This document shows, in pieces, positions 31,103 through 42,250 of a DNA stretch of 64,000 nucleotides (its first letter is position 1; every line of letters begins with the position of its first letter). Location of the stretch: contig JBAKBP010003240.1 of the NCBI GenBank assembly GCA_037953745.1, positions 62,001 through 126,000 of the forward strand, written 5' to 3'. The translations under genes were made by a program, and so were the position numbers. The notes beneath the pieces were generated by a model. The model saw only the letters and a program-made list of their open reading frames with translations, was not told the origin of the DNA and ran no database searches. Source of the stretch: Lithodes maja (Eukaryota > Arthropoda > Malacostraca > Decapoda > Lithodidae).

Positions 31103-32215
31103 TTATTCATTTACAAACGCAGTCAGTCGCAGGTTTGAGGTAAGATATTTGTCTATGCAAAGTTTAAATGAATCACTAGTGCTGCAGTCTATAACGTCTC
31201 GGTGAAGCCCATTCCACAAGTTGACAACTTGATTGAAGAAGAAAGGCTTAGATTTGTGTGAGTTAAAAGATTTACCAATAATTTTGTAACCGTTTCCCAG
31301 CGTGAAATTAGATTGATCGTTAGTGAAGTACTTACTACTGTTCATACTCTCGATGCCTTTGATCATTTTGAACACTTGAATTAAGTCGCCTCTTAAAAAT
31401 CTACGCTGCGTTAATAGAAATAGATTTAATTCTCTAAGACGCTCCTCGTATGGTTTGTTCTTTAGGCTAGGTATCATTTTGGTAACTCTACATTGAACTC
31501 GTTCTAGCTTGCCTATATCTTTTTGGTAATAAGGGCACCAGGACTGAACGCAGTATTCCAGAAGAGGGCGGACTAAGGAATTGTAAAGAGTTAGGATAAT
31601 TTCTTGGGATTTATGCTCAAATGACCTGCCTATAAAGCAAATTATTTTGTTTGCTTTCTTAACAACTTCTGAACATTGTTGATTCGGTTTTAGATTACTC
31701 GATATTGTTACTCCCAAATAAGTTTCTCTGTCTACATTCTTAAGCTGAGTGCCATTCATCGAATAGTTTGCTTTCTCATTTCAGTTTCCGATATGTAGTA
31801 CTTTATATGTATCCGCATAGAAACTCATTTGCCAAACTTGGGCCCAACATGACAACTTATCTAGATTGTGTTGCATATCGTCAACTTGTTCATTTGAGAG
31901 TACGCTATTTGCAATTTTTGTATCGTCAGCAAACTTTGAGATTGTACAGGTGAGACCCTCATCTATGTCGTTGATGTAAATTAGAAAGATAATTGGTCCT
32001 AGTACCGATCCCTGGGGTACCCCACTACTTACATTGGTCCATTTAGATGCCTTACCGTTTATGACTACTCTTTGCTTTGTGTCGCTGAGCCAATTGTCTA
32101 TCTATTTCAGCACACCGTCTTGTATTCCGTGCACTTTTAGTTTTAGTAGTAAACGTTTGTGTGGAACTTTGCCAAAGGCCTTTTGAAAATCAAGGTATAT
32201 AATATCAAGAACATA
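31103..32215 (-). pseudogene. CR1-like LINE E copy 1, reverse transcriptase C-terminal half
   Basis: The minus frame from 31759 to 31103 encodes the thumb and C-terminal region (R-P-L-L-E-Y-C, L-W-N-G-L, ending T-A-F-V-N-E). Upstream, 31760-32215 in shifted frames, I read palm motifs: D-F-Q-K-A-F-G-K-V-P-H, G-V-P-Q-G-S-V-L-G-P and F-A-D-D-T. At least two frameshifts and an in-frame stop break it. It is 5' truncated near 32215. It retains the palm segment that LINE E copy 2 has lost. Confidence 0.8.
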
Positions 32216-33099
32216 AATTGTGACCTTAACCTTTTAAAGTTATCCCGATATCAATAAAAAAAAAAAAAAAAAAAAAAATCGGAAGTTTGATTTTTGGTTT
32301 GGGGTTCATATTGTGCCCGGATTCTAATGTAAGAGTGTGCAATCGTTTGCAGTGAAAGTGGTACAAGTTTGTTTAGCAATTCTGACACGCTGATGAATTA
32401 CTCTGAAACACATCTTTAAATTCATGCCTGAGTCAGTATTGTTTTTCATTCAGTGTTCAGTATCTCATTATTATCGTATAGTAGTGTACTACTTTAGCTA
32501 CTTGTGCAACCGATTGGTCATACTGATGGAAACCTTAACCTTCCAACACTATGTATATATCTCATATCGCTCTTCATTTCTTGTATATATATATATTTGT
32601 TCACGATTTGATATGGTCATAGAGGATTGTTTTCTCTATACAGTTTTCTTTTCCGTCTTTCCCCTTCCACTCTCCCTTCCCATTTTTCCTCTCGACAATT
32701 TGATATACTCTTTCCCTCTGAACTTTATTGGTTGGTCTGTCATTAAATTATTCAATTTCGTATATAATAGAACTTCCATTATTAAAAAAGGTAAGCACTA
32801 TTTCAACAAGCGTGCTCAGTAAAGGACACATCTCAGCCAATACCTGCAAATCAGATACGTTCAGATCAGAAAAAAGGGCCATTCAGATAATATACGGAAA
32901 TTAAAGCGTTATTAGGTCCATGTGCAAACAAGGACTTTTTTTTGGCTTACTCATGTCGTTGTTGTTAGGGTGACATTTAATGAAAAATGCTATTTATCAG
33001 TTATTACTGAATCAATTTTATTGATGTATTGGTCGATATATTTATTCATTGCTTTGTATTATTGTTGTTGTTAGTTTCCTCCCTAGACCTCCATCAAGC
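32216..33099. other. No gene recognised; AT-rich with A-run
   Basis: A 23-base poly-A run at 32256-32278 and a (TA)n at about 32585-32594. The hydrophobic plus-strand frame at 32424-32822 has no recognisable domain and AT-driven composition; not called as a gene. Confidence 0.55.
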
Positions 33100-33390
33100 T
33101 TAACAAAAATATCCCCATGATCCCCCTTCTAGATACATTTGTACAATTTTCGGTAGAAAAATGTCCCTAGCCGAAGAACAGTTTCTCCTAAATTATACGG
33201 TCACTATCGCTCGTCCGTAAATTCAAAAGGACACCCAAATTGCACGAAAGGTCTTCATACTGACAACACAATGGGGATGAAAGGTCTTAAAATCGCCAAA
33301 CTAATGGGTCGAACGTCATAAAATCTGAAAACTAATGGGGATAAACATGAGGGAGAGGGGGGGGGGCAGAAAATACAACCCCCTCCCCCT
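33100..33390 (+). repeat. Dispersed repeat R, copy 3
   Basis: Same block order as the complement of 3205-3475, including the GGTAGAAAAATGTCC segment absent from the short copy 1. The closing part is AACATGAGGGAGAGGG followed by a G-run. Confidence 0.7.
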
Positions 33391-33775
33391 TAATTGGATG
33401 TTCGTGTACATTGCATGTTAATACATTCCAACATATCCCATCGAAAGTATAGGTACATCAATTATTAGCATTTAAAAAGCCACAGTAAAAGTCGTTATTT
33501 GAGATATAAACCCATTCAGTATCGATGTCATCCTTATATCTCTATTCTGGTTACTATTAGATCATTTTCATTCAGTTCGAGAAACGCCTCCAGCAATGAA
33601 CAGGCTTCGCACTATCCCACTCAACCCTTTTTACTAACACAGATCCTTCTTACAATGCACAAGATTCTGTAAATATAGTTATAATAAAATTTAAAAAGCG
33701 TCGCTGGTACAGAAGCGTTAAGGTTTCTTAGATAGTGTGATATATCAGGTAATAGTGGGGTGGATAAGTGCAGAT
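33391..33775. other. No gene recognised
   Basis: AT-rich spacer. A GGTTACTATTAGATCATTTTC stretch near 33550 weakly recalls the subterminal motif of the piggyBac-type MITEs. Confidence 0.4.
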
Positions 33776-33800
33776 TTTAAATCTATCTATCTATCTATTG
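33776..33800 (-). repeat. (TAGA)n tail of RTE-like LINE D copy 1
   Basis: TCTA units (TAGA on the minus strand) directly follow the LINE 3' end GCGTCAGGCAA, exactly as in copy 2 at 43503-43519. Confidence 0.85.
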
Positions 33801-36339
33801 CCTGACGCCGTGATCCCCGAAGGGGTGGCCACGAACGAACCGCCACCATGCACCTCTGTCCCCAGTCAGTCGACGCCCCTCCCCCCAACCAGCACCGCCT
33901 TCGTTCATGTACTTCCTCACTCCATCCTTCCACCTCTCATTCGGTCTACTTCTCCCTCTCTGAACCCTCCACCTCGCTCTCGTACACCCTCTTAGTAATT
34001 CTCTCGCATTCCATACGTTCCATATGGCCGAACCCTCTCAAGTTGTTCCTTTTCACACTTTCCAGCACATCTACCTCCACACCACACCTCCTTCTTACTT
34101 CCTCATTCGTCTGTCTATCCCTCCACATAACTCCGCACGCACTCCTTAAGTAATTCATTTCCACTGCTCTCACTCTTGGTCTGAGTCTCTCAACCAACGT
34201 CCATGCTTCGCTTCCGTAAGTCAGTGTCGGGATTACCACACTGTCATGCAAGGACTTCTTCACTTCCATACTGACCACCCTATTTCTTGTTACTGCTTTT
34301 AGCGTTCCTACAACCCTCTTCCCCTGTTGTACCCTCTCCCGCACTTCTTCATCCATAGTCCCATCTTTACTCAACACACTGCCCAGATACTTAAAAGAGT
34401 TGACGATCTCCATAGCCTGACCGTTCAGCTTCACCTCACACTCTGTGACTTCAACCCTTTCGAAGACCATAACCTTGCTCTTCCCCGCATTTACCTTCAA
34501 ATTCTGTTTTTTGCACACTGTTCCAAACTCATTTACCAGACCCTGCAACTCCCATTCATTATCACTCATCAGAACTGTATCATCCGCAAACAGCAGTATA
34601 GGTAGCTTCCACTCAATTCCATCCCTTTTCAGCGATACACCAACATCCACTGCTCTTGATAGTATTTCTTGCATGACTCCATCCATATATACAGTAAACA
34701 ACCACGGGGACATCACACACCCCTGTTTCAAACCAACATTCAGGTCAAAGAACTCGCTCTGCTCACTCTCCACACGTACTGCCACCTTTGCACCCTCATA
34801 CATGCTCTTCACTGCTTTCAGCAACTTGCCCTCTACTCCGTATATTCTCAGTACTTTCCACAAACCTTCTCTATCCACTCTGTCATAGGCCTTCTCCAAG
34901 TCCATAAAGGCAACATACACCTTTTGTTTCTTCTCCAGATATTTCTCCACAACACAATTCAGGGTAAAAATCTGATCTACACATCCTCTTCCCTTCCTAA
35001 AACCTCCCTGCTCGTCGCCTATCCATTTCTCCGTTCTCACTCTCACTCTCTCAATCACTACCCTACTGTATACCTTCCCTACTATGCTTACAAGACATAT
35101 TCCTCAGTGGTTACCACACACTCCTCTTTCCCCTTTGCCCTTATATAGGGGGACTATTATGCCAGTCTTCCAGTCATCAGGTGCACTCCCTTTCTCCCAT
35201 GTTAATTTGCACATTTTCCATACCCATTCTATCACTATCTCACCACCATACCTCAACATTTCCCCACACACTCCATCTGTTCCTGGTGCTTTCCCCAACT
35301 TCACTCTTTTCATGGCTTCCCACACTTCTGACCTCCTGATCCCCACTTCCTCCTCCACTACTTCTCTTCTTCTCCCTCCCATACCATATCCAGCTATGTT
35401 TGCTGGCTCTTCATTCCTTACATTTAGCAACTCACTGAAGTACTCCCTCCATCTTTCGACTCTCTCTTGCTTCTCGGCTAGGATTCTCCCATTCTTATCT
35501 TGCACACCCTTACTGTTTCCCTTGCTACCTTCCCTAACTTTCTTGACTTCTTTCCAGAACAGTTTCTTACTCTCCCTCCATTTTACACTCAGATTCTTTC
35601 CAAATTCCTCATCTACTCTTCTCATACTTTCCTTCACTACTCTCTTCACCACCCACTTACTCTCCACGTACCTCGCTCGTTTCTGTCTCTCGAAATCTTC
35701 ATTCCCTCTACTACCCAACCACTCTCTATATGCTTTCTTTTTTTCTTCCACAGCTATTCTTACCTCTTCTGTCCACCATGCTGTACCTTTCACTCCCCTC
35801 CCTCTTCTCCTCACTCCACACACCTCCTCACATGCTGCATAGATCTCATCCTTAAACACCTTGCTCATCTCCTCCACTTCCTCCATAACTTCCAGGTCGA
35901 ACCCACCTAGTCGTCTTTCCACTGCTCTCCTGTACTCCTCCCTGACTTCCTCCTCCTGCAACCTCTCCACCCTCCTCTCGCCTCCCTCCAGCTCTCCTCA
36001 CCCACTTCTTTTGTATCCTAACCTTAGCTACCACTACATAATGATCAGACAGACGCCCTCCAATACCCCTATACACCCTAGCATCCATCACAGATTTCTT
36101 CATTCGTTCATCCACACATACATAATCAATCAATGACTTTCGTTCCACCACTGTCTTATCCTTCATCGTCAACATCCGTTTCCATGTGTACCTGTGGATC
36201 ATTCTGTGTCGAAAGAAGGTGTTTGCTATCCACAGCCTCCTCCCCACACATACGTCCACAAGTGCACTACCATTCCCATTCACCTCTGATGCAAACCCTC
36301 CCACCACTCCTGAGGACCGAGGACAGCCATGAACATACA
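33801..36339 (-). pseudogene. RTE-like LINE D copy 1: endonuclease C-terminus and reverse transcriptase
   Basis: Three minus frames in order. 36340-35852 holds the end of an apurinic-type endonuclease (Y-T-W-K-R, S-L-I-D-Y-V, S-D-H-Y-V-V). 35970-35104 holds the RT N-terminus (G-K-A-P-G-T-D-G-V, D-D-W-K-T-G-I-I-V-P-L-Y-K). 35058-33946 holds the RT core: F-M-D-L-E-K-A-Y-D-R-V-D, L-K-Q-G-C-V-M-S-P, catalytic L-F-A-D-D-T, L-T-Y-G-S-E-A-W-T-L. Frameshifts separate the parts, and another near 33950 breaks the C-terminus that copy 2 retains. The front of the endonuclease continues at 39240-39335 beyond an inserted LINE E. Confidence 0.85.
36336..36339. repeat. Target-site duplication TACA, left
   Basis: Matches 39236-39239. 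Removing 36340-39239 restores a continuous LINE D reading frame. Confidence 0.7.
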
Positions 36340-36404
36340 TGTAGATACGACAAGAACCAACAATATTATTAAAGAGCGTTCTGTGAGTTCCAAAATAACA
36401 AATT

Positions 36405-37406
36405 TAAAGGTTTTCTATGCACACGCTCGTAGCATACGCAAGCAATAAATTTTCAGATTTAGAGGAACTAGTGTTTACAAAAAATTATGATGTGATTGGC
36501 ATCACAGAATCTTGGCTCAATACAGAAGATAGAGACTTTTTAGCAGAGTATTCACTTCCCGGTTATGTAATGTTTGAGAAAAGCCGAATAAATCGAAATG
36601 GAGGTGGCGTTTTACTTTATATCAAAGAAAGTCTTAACCCTACCCTCTTGTCAAAACCTCAAATTGTGAACGTCGACACATCTTTTGTGCTAATAAAGAA
36701 TAATAAAGGTACAAAAATAATACTTGCGTTAATATACAGACCTCCAGCTCAATCAGTGCAAACTGACCGAGAAATTTACGATCAAATTGCAGATGTAAGT
36801 AACTCACAAGATACCGTAATTTTTGGCGACTTTAATATACCTGTTACCTGTACTCTTACTTCACACTCCGGACATGACTTGTATATGAACTTGCAAGAGA
36901 GTTCGCTTTATCAATTTGTTCGAACTCCGACCCGTGGTAATAACGTTCTTGACATTGTACTTGCAACAAAAGAAGAATTAATAGAGAATTTGAATGTTGG
37001 TGATGAATTCAGTAACAGCGACCATCGTACGATAACTTTCACTTTAAACTTTACTAGTAACGAACCAAATAGTAGCATCGAAAAAGTCCCTAATTTCAAG
37101 AAAGCAAACTTTCATAAACTTAGAGCTATGTTTAAACAAACTGACTGGAGCTTTTTAATTAACAATAACGACATACATACATCTTGGAAGTTATTCGAAA
37201 CTACTTACCTAAAAGCAGTGCATGACTGCATACCATCGAAAATACGACGTCCAGGCCATAATAATAAGCCCAAATGGTGGAATAAAGATATTTCAAACTG
37301 CCTGCTTGCTAAAAAATGTGCTAATGATAGATTAAAATCCTCACAAAATGACGAAGAACAGGTGAAATTTGTAGAGCTACGACGCAAAGCCAAAAAGTTA
37401 AAGTAA
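36405..37406 (+). pseudogene. LINE E copy 2, endonuclease domain
   Basis: A frame of 329 codons from 36417; the first endonuclease motif (Y-A-H-A-R-S-I-R) is in a neighbouring frame just upstream, so a frameshift lies near 36440. Seen: I-G-I-T-E-S-W-L, G-G-G-V-L-L-Y-I, I-Y-R-P-P, G-D-F-N-I-P and S-D-H-R-T-I, the ordered signature of LINE apurinic endonucleases that nick the target DNA. An early stop at 37404 separates it from the RT. Confidence 0.8.
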
Positions 37407-38094
37407 AAAGACCCTAGAGTTACATATTGCGAATCAAAGTAAAACAAACCCGAAAGAATTCTATAGTTTTATCAGAAAGAAAAAAGTAGTTACTTCAACT
37501 GTTGGACCGTTAGTCGATGAAAATGGAGAATACACCAAAGACGAAGTACAAATGAGTAATGCCCTCAATACCTTCTTTGCGTCAGTTTTTACAACAGAAG
37601 ACCTCAGTGATATCCCTACACCATCGCCGATTCAGATTGATAATTCAGAATTTCTAAGCAATATCACCGTTACAGAGAGAGAAGTATTGAATTGTTTAGA
37701 TAAACTCAAGGTAAATAAAACGCCTGGACCTGATACAATCTCGCCTAGAGTTCTAAAGGAAGCTAAGGATGAGCGCTCCAAACCACTGACATTACTATTC
37801 AATAAATCCTTTCAGTCTGGAACTATGCCTGATCAGTGGAAGCTAGCCAACGTAACACCGATATTAAAAAAAGGCAGCAAATCCCTACCCAGTAACTATC
37901 GTCCAATTAGCTTAACCTCAGTTGTATGTAAAATGCTAGAAATGGTCATAAGAGACAGACTCGTAAATCACTTAGAGGAAAATAATATACTTAAAGATAC
38001 TCAACAGGGCTTTCGTAAAAAAAATTCCTGTTTAACAAACCTCTTAGACTTCTTCCACGATATCCTCAACCTCAACGATGAGAGTAAAGCTTAG
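37407..38094 (+). pseudogene. LINE E copy 2, reverse transcriptase N-terminal part
   Basis: After a short out-of-frame link the RT frame (from about 37430; first ATG 37552) shows K-T-P-G-P-D-T-I-S-P, W-K-L-A-N-V-T-P-I, Y-R-P-I-S-L-T-S-V and Q-Q-G-F-R-K, the first RT blocks. It stops at 38094 just before the first catalytic aspartate region. The following palm segment is deleted. Confidence 0.8.
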
Positions 38095-38114
38095 ATATTA
38101 GGTATTAGGTAGGA

Positions 38115-39017
38115 TCGGTACTAGGACCAATTATCTTTCTAATTTACATCAACGACATAGATGAGGGTCTCACCTGTACAATCTCAAAATTTGCTGACGA
38201 TACAAAAATTGCAAATAGCGTACTCTCAAAAGAACAAGTTGACGATATGCAACACAATCTAGATAAATTGTCACATTGGGCCCAAATATGGCAAATGAGT
38301 TTCAATGCGGATAAATGTAAAGTACTACATATCGGATACCTAAATGAGAAAGCAAACTATTCGATGAATGGCACTCAGCTTAAGAATGTAAACAGAGAAA
38401 CCGATCTGGGAGTAACAATATCGAGTAACCTAAAACCGAGTCAACAATGTTCAGAAGTTGTTAAGAAGGCAAACAAAATAATTGGCTTTATAGGCAGGTC
38501 ATTTGAGCATAAATCCAAAGACGTTATCATAACCCTTTACAATTCCTTAGTCCGCTCTCTTCTGGAATACTGCCTTCAATGCTGGTGCCCTTATTACCAA
38601 AAAGACATAAACAAGCTAGAACGAGTTCAACGTAGAGTTACCAAAATGATGCCTAGCCTAAAGAACAAACCATACGAAGAGCGTCTTAGAGAATTAAATC
38701 TATTTCCTTTAACCCAGCGCAGATTAAGAGGTGACTTAATTCAAGTGTTCAAAATCATCAAAGGCATCGACAATATGAACTGTAGTAAGTACTTCACTAT
38801 CGACCAATCTAATTACACGCGGGGAAACGGTTGCAAAATTATTGGTAAATCTTTTAACTTGCACGAATCTAAGAATTTCTTCTTCAATCGAGTTGTCAAC
38901 TTGTGGAATGGGCTTCCCCGAGACGTTATAGACTGCAGCACCGTTGATTCATTTAAACTCCGCTTAGACAAATATCTCACATCAAACCCGCGACTGACTG
39001 CGTTTGTAAATGAATAA
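38115..39017 (+). pseudogene. LINE E copy 2, reverse transcriptase C-terminal part
   Basis: Resumes at S-V-L-G-P (about 38115), reads L-I-Y-I-N-D-I-D and the catalytic-type F-A-D-D-T, and continues to the stop at 39017. Roughly 270 bp present in copy 1 (about 32000-32200) are missing between 38094 and 38115, removing the first catalytic aspartate block. The thumb and C-terminal region are otherwise well preserved. Confidence 0.8.
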
Positions 39018-39235
39018 CTTTATTTTATCCTCTCCTCAGTTACTAACCCATATGTCCCCTACTAACTTCCTAGTCCTGCCACGGACATTAGTTCCAGGGT
39101 AGTAGTTCCCTTTCCAATGTTCCCTTACCCACTCTAAACCACTGTTTGGACACTTGATCCTCAGTGTTTTGGAGGACAAGCAGCCTAGAAGGGTCACTAG
39201 ATCTGTTGTTGCTTGATTTCCTTTGTACTCCTTTG

Positions 39236-39335
39236 TACACTCCCTCAACTTTCCTATCACCCACCTTACCATTCATATCCCCAATCAGAAATATTCTTTC
39301 GTTCTTGTCAAAGTTCTCCAGGCACATGATTTTAC
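39236..39335 (-). pseudogene. LINE D copy 1, endonuclease middle part
   Basis: On the minus strand reads N-E-R-I-F-L-I-G-D-M-N-G-K-V-G-D, the endonuclease block that should precede the part starting at 36339. It is cut upstream by the MITE at 39339. Confidence 0.75.
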
Positions 39336-39338
39336 ATG

Positions 39339-39597
39339 AATCGTTCAAATGATGATATAAGCACCAAATTTGGCATGAATATCCCCGAGAGGCTATATTT
39401 TAAAACAAAATTGTTAGCCACCAGAAAATCCAAGATGGCTGCCAATTTTCAAGATGGCCACCAATGCAATAACGTTTTGACATGAAATTTGACACAGATG
39501 TCCAACATAAAATATATTGGAACCAATTATAATGTTATTTACTATGCTGGAGGATATCCATGCCAAATTTAGTGCTTGTATCACCATTTGAACGATT
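39339..39597. mobile_element. MITE-like element with about 46-bp terminal inverted repeats
   Basis: AATCGTTCAAATGATGATAT onward (39339-39384) pairs with 39552-39597 with few mismatches. The 259-bp element has an internal repeated AAGATGG motif and no coding capacity. No clear target duplication was seen; it sits inside the LINE D fragment. Confidence 0.7.
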
Positions 39598-39755
39598 GTT
39601 TCACTTAGCTGCCCCACTCTAAGATATAGCAGCGCTTCTTCACTATAGGTAAAGTTTCCAGTTAGCTATAATAGTGGTAAAACATTTGATGACCTCGATA
39701 GTGGCTTGTTTTTAATTATAATTAACATGTGCACCACTGGAGAGTGTGAGTCAGT

Positions 39756-39969
39756 TTTACTCTTTCAGAACAATGACGTGTTTTCAACTTTAATTTGGAA
39801 ATCATTAGACGATTGTGTGTAGTTTAGAAAGGATTTGTGTCAATTTATATTTGAACCAAGGTATTTTGTAACTTCTTATTTCTGAAGATGCCATTCTATA
39901 GGTGAAAAATAAACTTGTTTGGTGTTTGCCAGAATAAAATGACATACACCATTGTTTTGAAGGGGTCAA
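39756..39969. mobile_element. Degenerate piggyBac-type MITE, second copy
   Basis: Exactly as long (214 bp) as the copy at 3991-4204. It shares ATCATTAGACGATTGT and TTAGAAAGGAT and has decayed ends: CTCTTTCAGAACAATG versus CATTGTTTTGAAGGGG. Confidence 0.65.
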
Positions 39970-41402
39970 TACTTTCTTTGAGTTACATTTTGTTAGTTTA
40001 CGGTTCCAGGAGTAGGAGAGGGTTGGGAGGGCAGGCTCAGGTAATGTTAGTATGGCTGGCAGTAGGGATCATAATATGTTAGAATATTAGCAACTTTGGT
40101 TTTAATCCTTTACAACATAATTTCTTAATACATTATTCGGGGAGAAACGCAGCCTGTCTATTATTTGAGGCAAGATGTTCATCAACGCTACCTTTGCTTG
40201 GGCTTAGTATTGTATGACATAATGATGATGATAATGATAATTATGGTAAGGGTGATTTATGATAAGGCACCGTATATTGTAATAGGAGCAAGTTTGCTCT
40301 GTTCATTTTCTAAAACTGTGGTTGGTACAAACTCATTAATAAATACAACTTTACCATCGTCGATAATTAGCTGATACCAAACTGATGTTGCAAGATGGAA
40401 TATCCTAAGCTATAATTCTTTCCAGTAATAAGCATTAACTCAATTATTAATAAGGTACAACAAATTCTACCAACAAAAACGAATGGACTTATAATCATAG
40501 GCTTTTACCATAATAATACATAGACTCTGCTTCACCAGTAACACGCTTTATTGAACGGACATTACTCTGCAGCTTGTTTATTAGGCAGTTAGTTTTATTA
40601 CCACCAGTGAATTACGAAATATCCTGAGGAATAGAATTCCATCCCTCAATTCCCCTTAAATCACACACATACTATCTTAGACAACTAGACAAGTAGTATT
40701 TATATCATTATTAGAGTAATAATATTATCAGATATATATAAAGTAAAAGAAAACGTTATGAACGTTATGAAAGAAGTAATGAACACAAAAACATATTACT
40801 ATTTCATTATGACCATAAGTATTTAGTCTATAATCCTTTCTATCCACTTATTCATGAAACTCAGATGAGCTATATTTTAGACGCAGACTTAACCCTATGA
40901 GAATAAGATTATTATAACATATTTTGACAGCATGTTCTGGCTATTATTAGACGGGTTTATTCTGTTTAGGAAGAACTTGTGGGAGTGAAAGAATTTATTG
41001 AGATAGTTTTACTTCTTTATTTCCTAGACATGATTCCTAAATTGTATAACATAGTCTAATGGTAACCAGTAGTATTCCTCTAATACTGAGAAACTTACAA
41101 TTATGAATTTTATATTAAAGTCATGAACGCAATGTACTTGTCAAATATCATCCTAAACCAAAGCAATTTGTACACAATTATATCTTTTAATGACACTAAT
41201 AAAAGTAAAAAACAAATACAAACAAACACAAGATGACTGTAAAATGTTAGCAATTATCATTATAAGCAATTGTTGAATCTTTTGGATTAATTATTATTGA
41301 GTATATAAGTAGGCATATTTTGTTAGTGTTACTAACCGTTTTGGAATATGCAGAAGTATATTGTGGCAAAGCGGTTATGAATCCTTATTTGTTTTCCTTT
41401 GA
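39970..41402. other. No gene recognised; possible third MITE relative
   Basis: AT-rich. TTAACCCTATGA at 40889-40900, followed by GGCTATTATTAGACGGG and CTTGTGGGAGTGAAAG, parallels the MITE at 3991, but its right end is not identifiable. Confidence 0.4.
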
Positions 41403-41650
41403 TTGTACAATGCATGTTTGATGTTGAATATAATACATCCTAATGATCGTTACACTGACCTATATTGTACAATGCATGTTTGATGTTGAATATAATACAT
41501 CCTAATGATCGTTACACTGACCTATATTGTACAATGCATGTTTGATGTTGAATATAATACATCCTAATGATCGTTACACTGACCTATATTGTACAATGCA
41601 TGTTTGATGTTGAATATAATACATCCTAATGATCGTTACACTGACCTATA
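41403..41650. repeat. 62-bp tandem repeat, four copies
   Basis: Units start TTGTACAATGCATGTTTGAT at 41403, 41465, 41527 and 41589 and are essentially identical. TTGTACAA and ATGCAT are small palindromes within the unit. Confidence 0.95.
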
Positions 41651-41805
41651 TTTCACCATCACATAAACATATATATTTGTTATAAATAGGAAGAATTGGG
41701 ATTTGTGTTCACATATAGTCCGGTGGGCTATCTCAAGAAATATCCCCTATTGGTACCATGTGACGGGCAACATTTTTAGTAACACTATAATAAACGGTAT
41801 ACTAT

Positions 41806-41891
41806 ACGATATAGTTACCCATAAGCAACTGTTGTAGCTTCTAAATATACGATATAGTTACCCATAAGCAACTGTTGTAGCTTCTAAATAT
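41806..41891. repeat. 43-bp tandem duplication
   Basis: ACGATATAGTTACCCATAAG and following bases occur at 41806 and 41849. The flanks (41651-41805, 41892-42250) show nothing else. Confidence 0.9.
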
Positions 41892-42250
41892 AATCTCCAC
41901 AATTTTAGTAACAGTTTACAGATTACAGATACAATTATTAGACCAGCTTTTAGAATGGTATTGGGGTAACAGTGAAAATCAGAGGCAATATATGTCCCAT
42001 CCTCACAACATTATTGTCCTCTCTAGTAATATAAAATATTCCCCAACCAAACTAAACAATATATAGAATGTGTGGTAAGGATTTCCTTTTCTTTTTGTAG
42101 ATGATATATTATAAACAAAGCTGATTTTGTGGAGATAAGACAGGACTTTCGAGCGTGACTGCAATAGTTGAGGTTGGCTAGGGTTAGGTTGCTCTGTCAG
42201 TGAACCCGTTTCTCAAATACTTATTATTGGATTGATTATAACAATCATAA

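Larger units (their letters stand above)
36340..39235 (+). mobile_element. CR1-like LINE E copy 2
   Basis: 2896 bp inserted in the endonuclease region of LINE D copy 1, flanked by TACA. It encodes an endonuclease and a partly deleted reverse transcriptase. The 3' untranslated region (39018-39235) ends in repeated CTTTGTACTCC, the same end as the copies at 10272 and 29888. Confidence 0.85.

Noticed and set aside
32424..32822. 132-codon hydrophobic plus-strand frame as a membrane protein
   Set aside because: Hydrophobicity follows from T-rich sequence; no homology recognised and no promoter or splice context.
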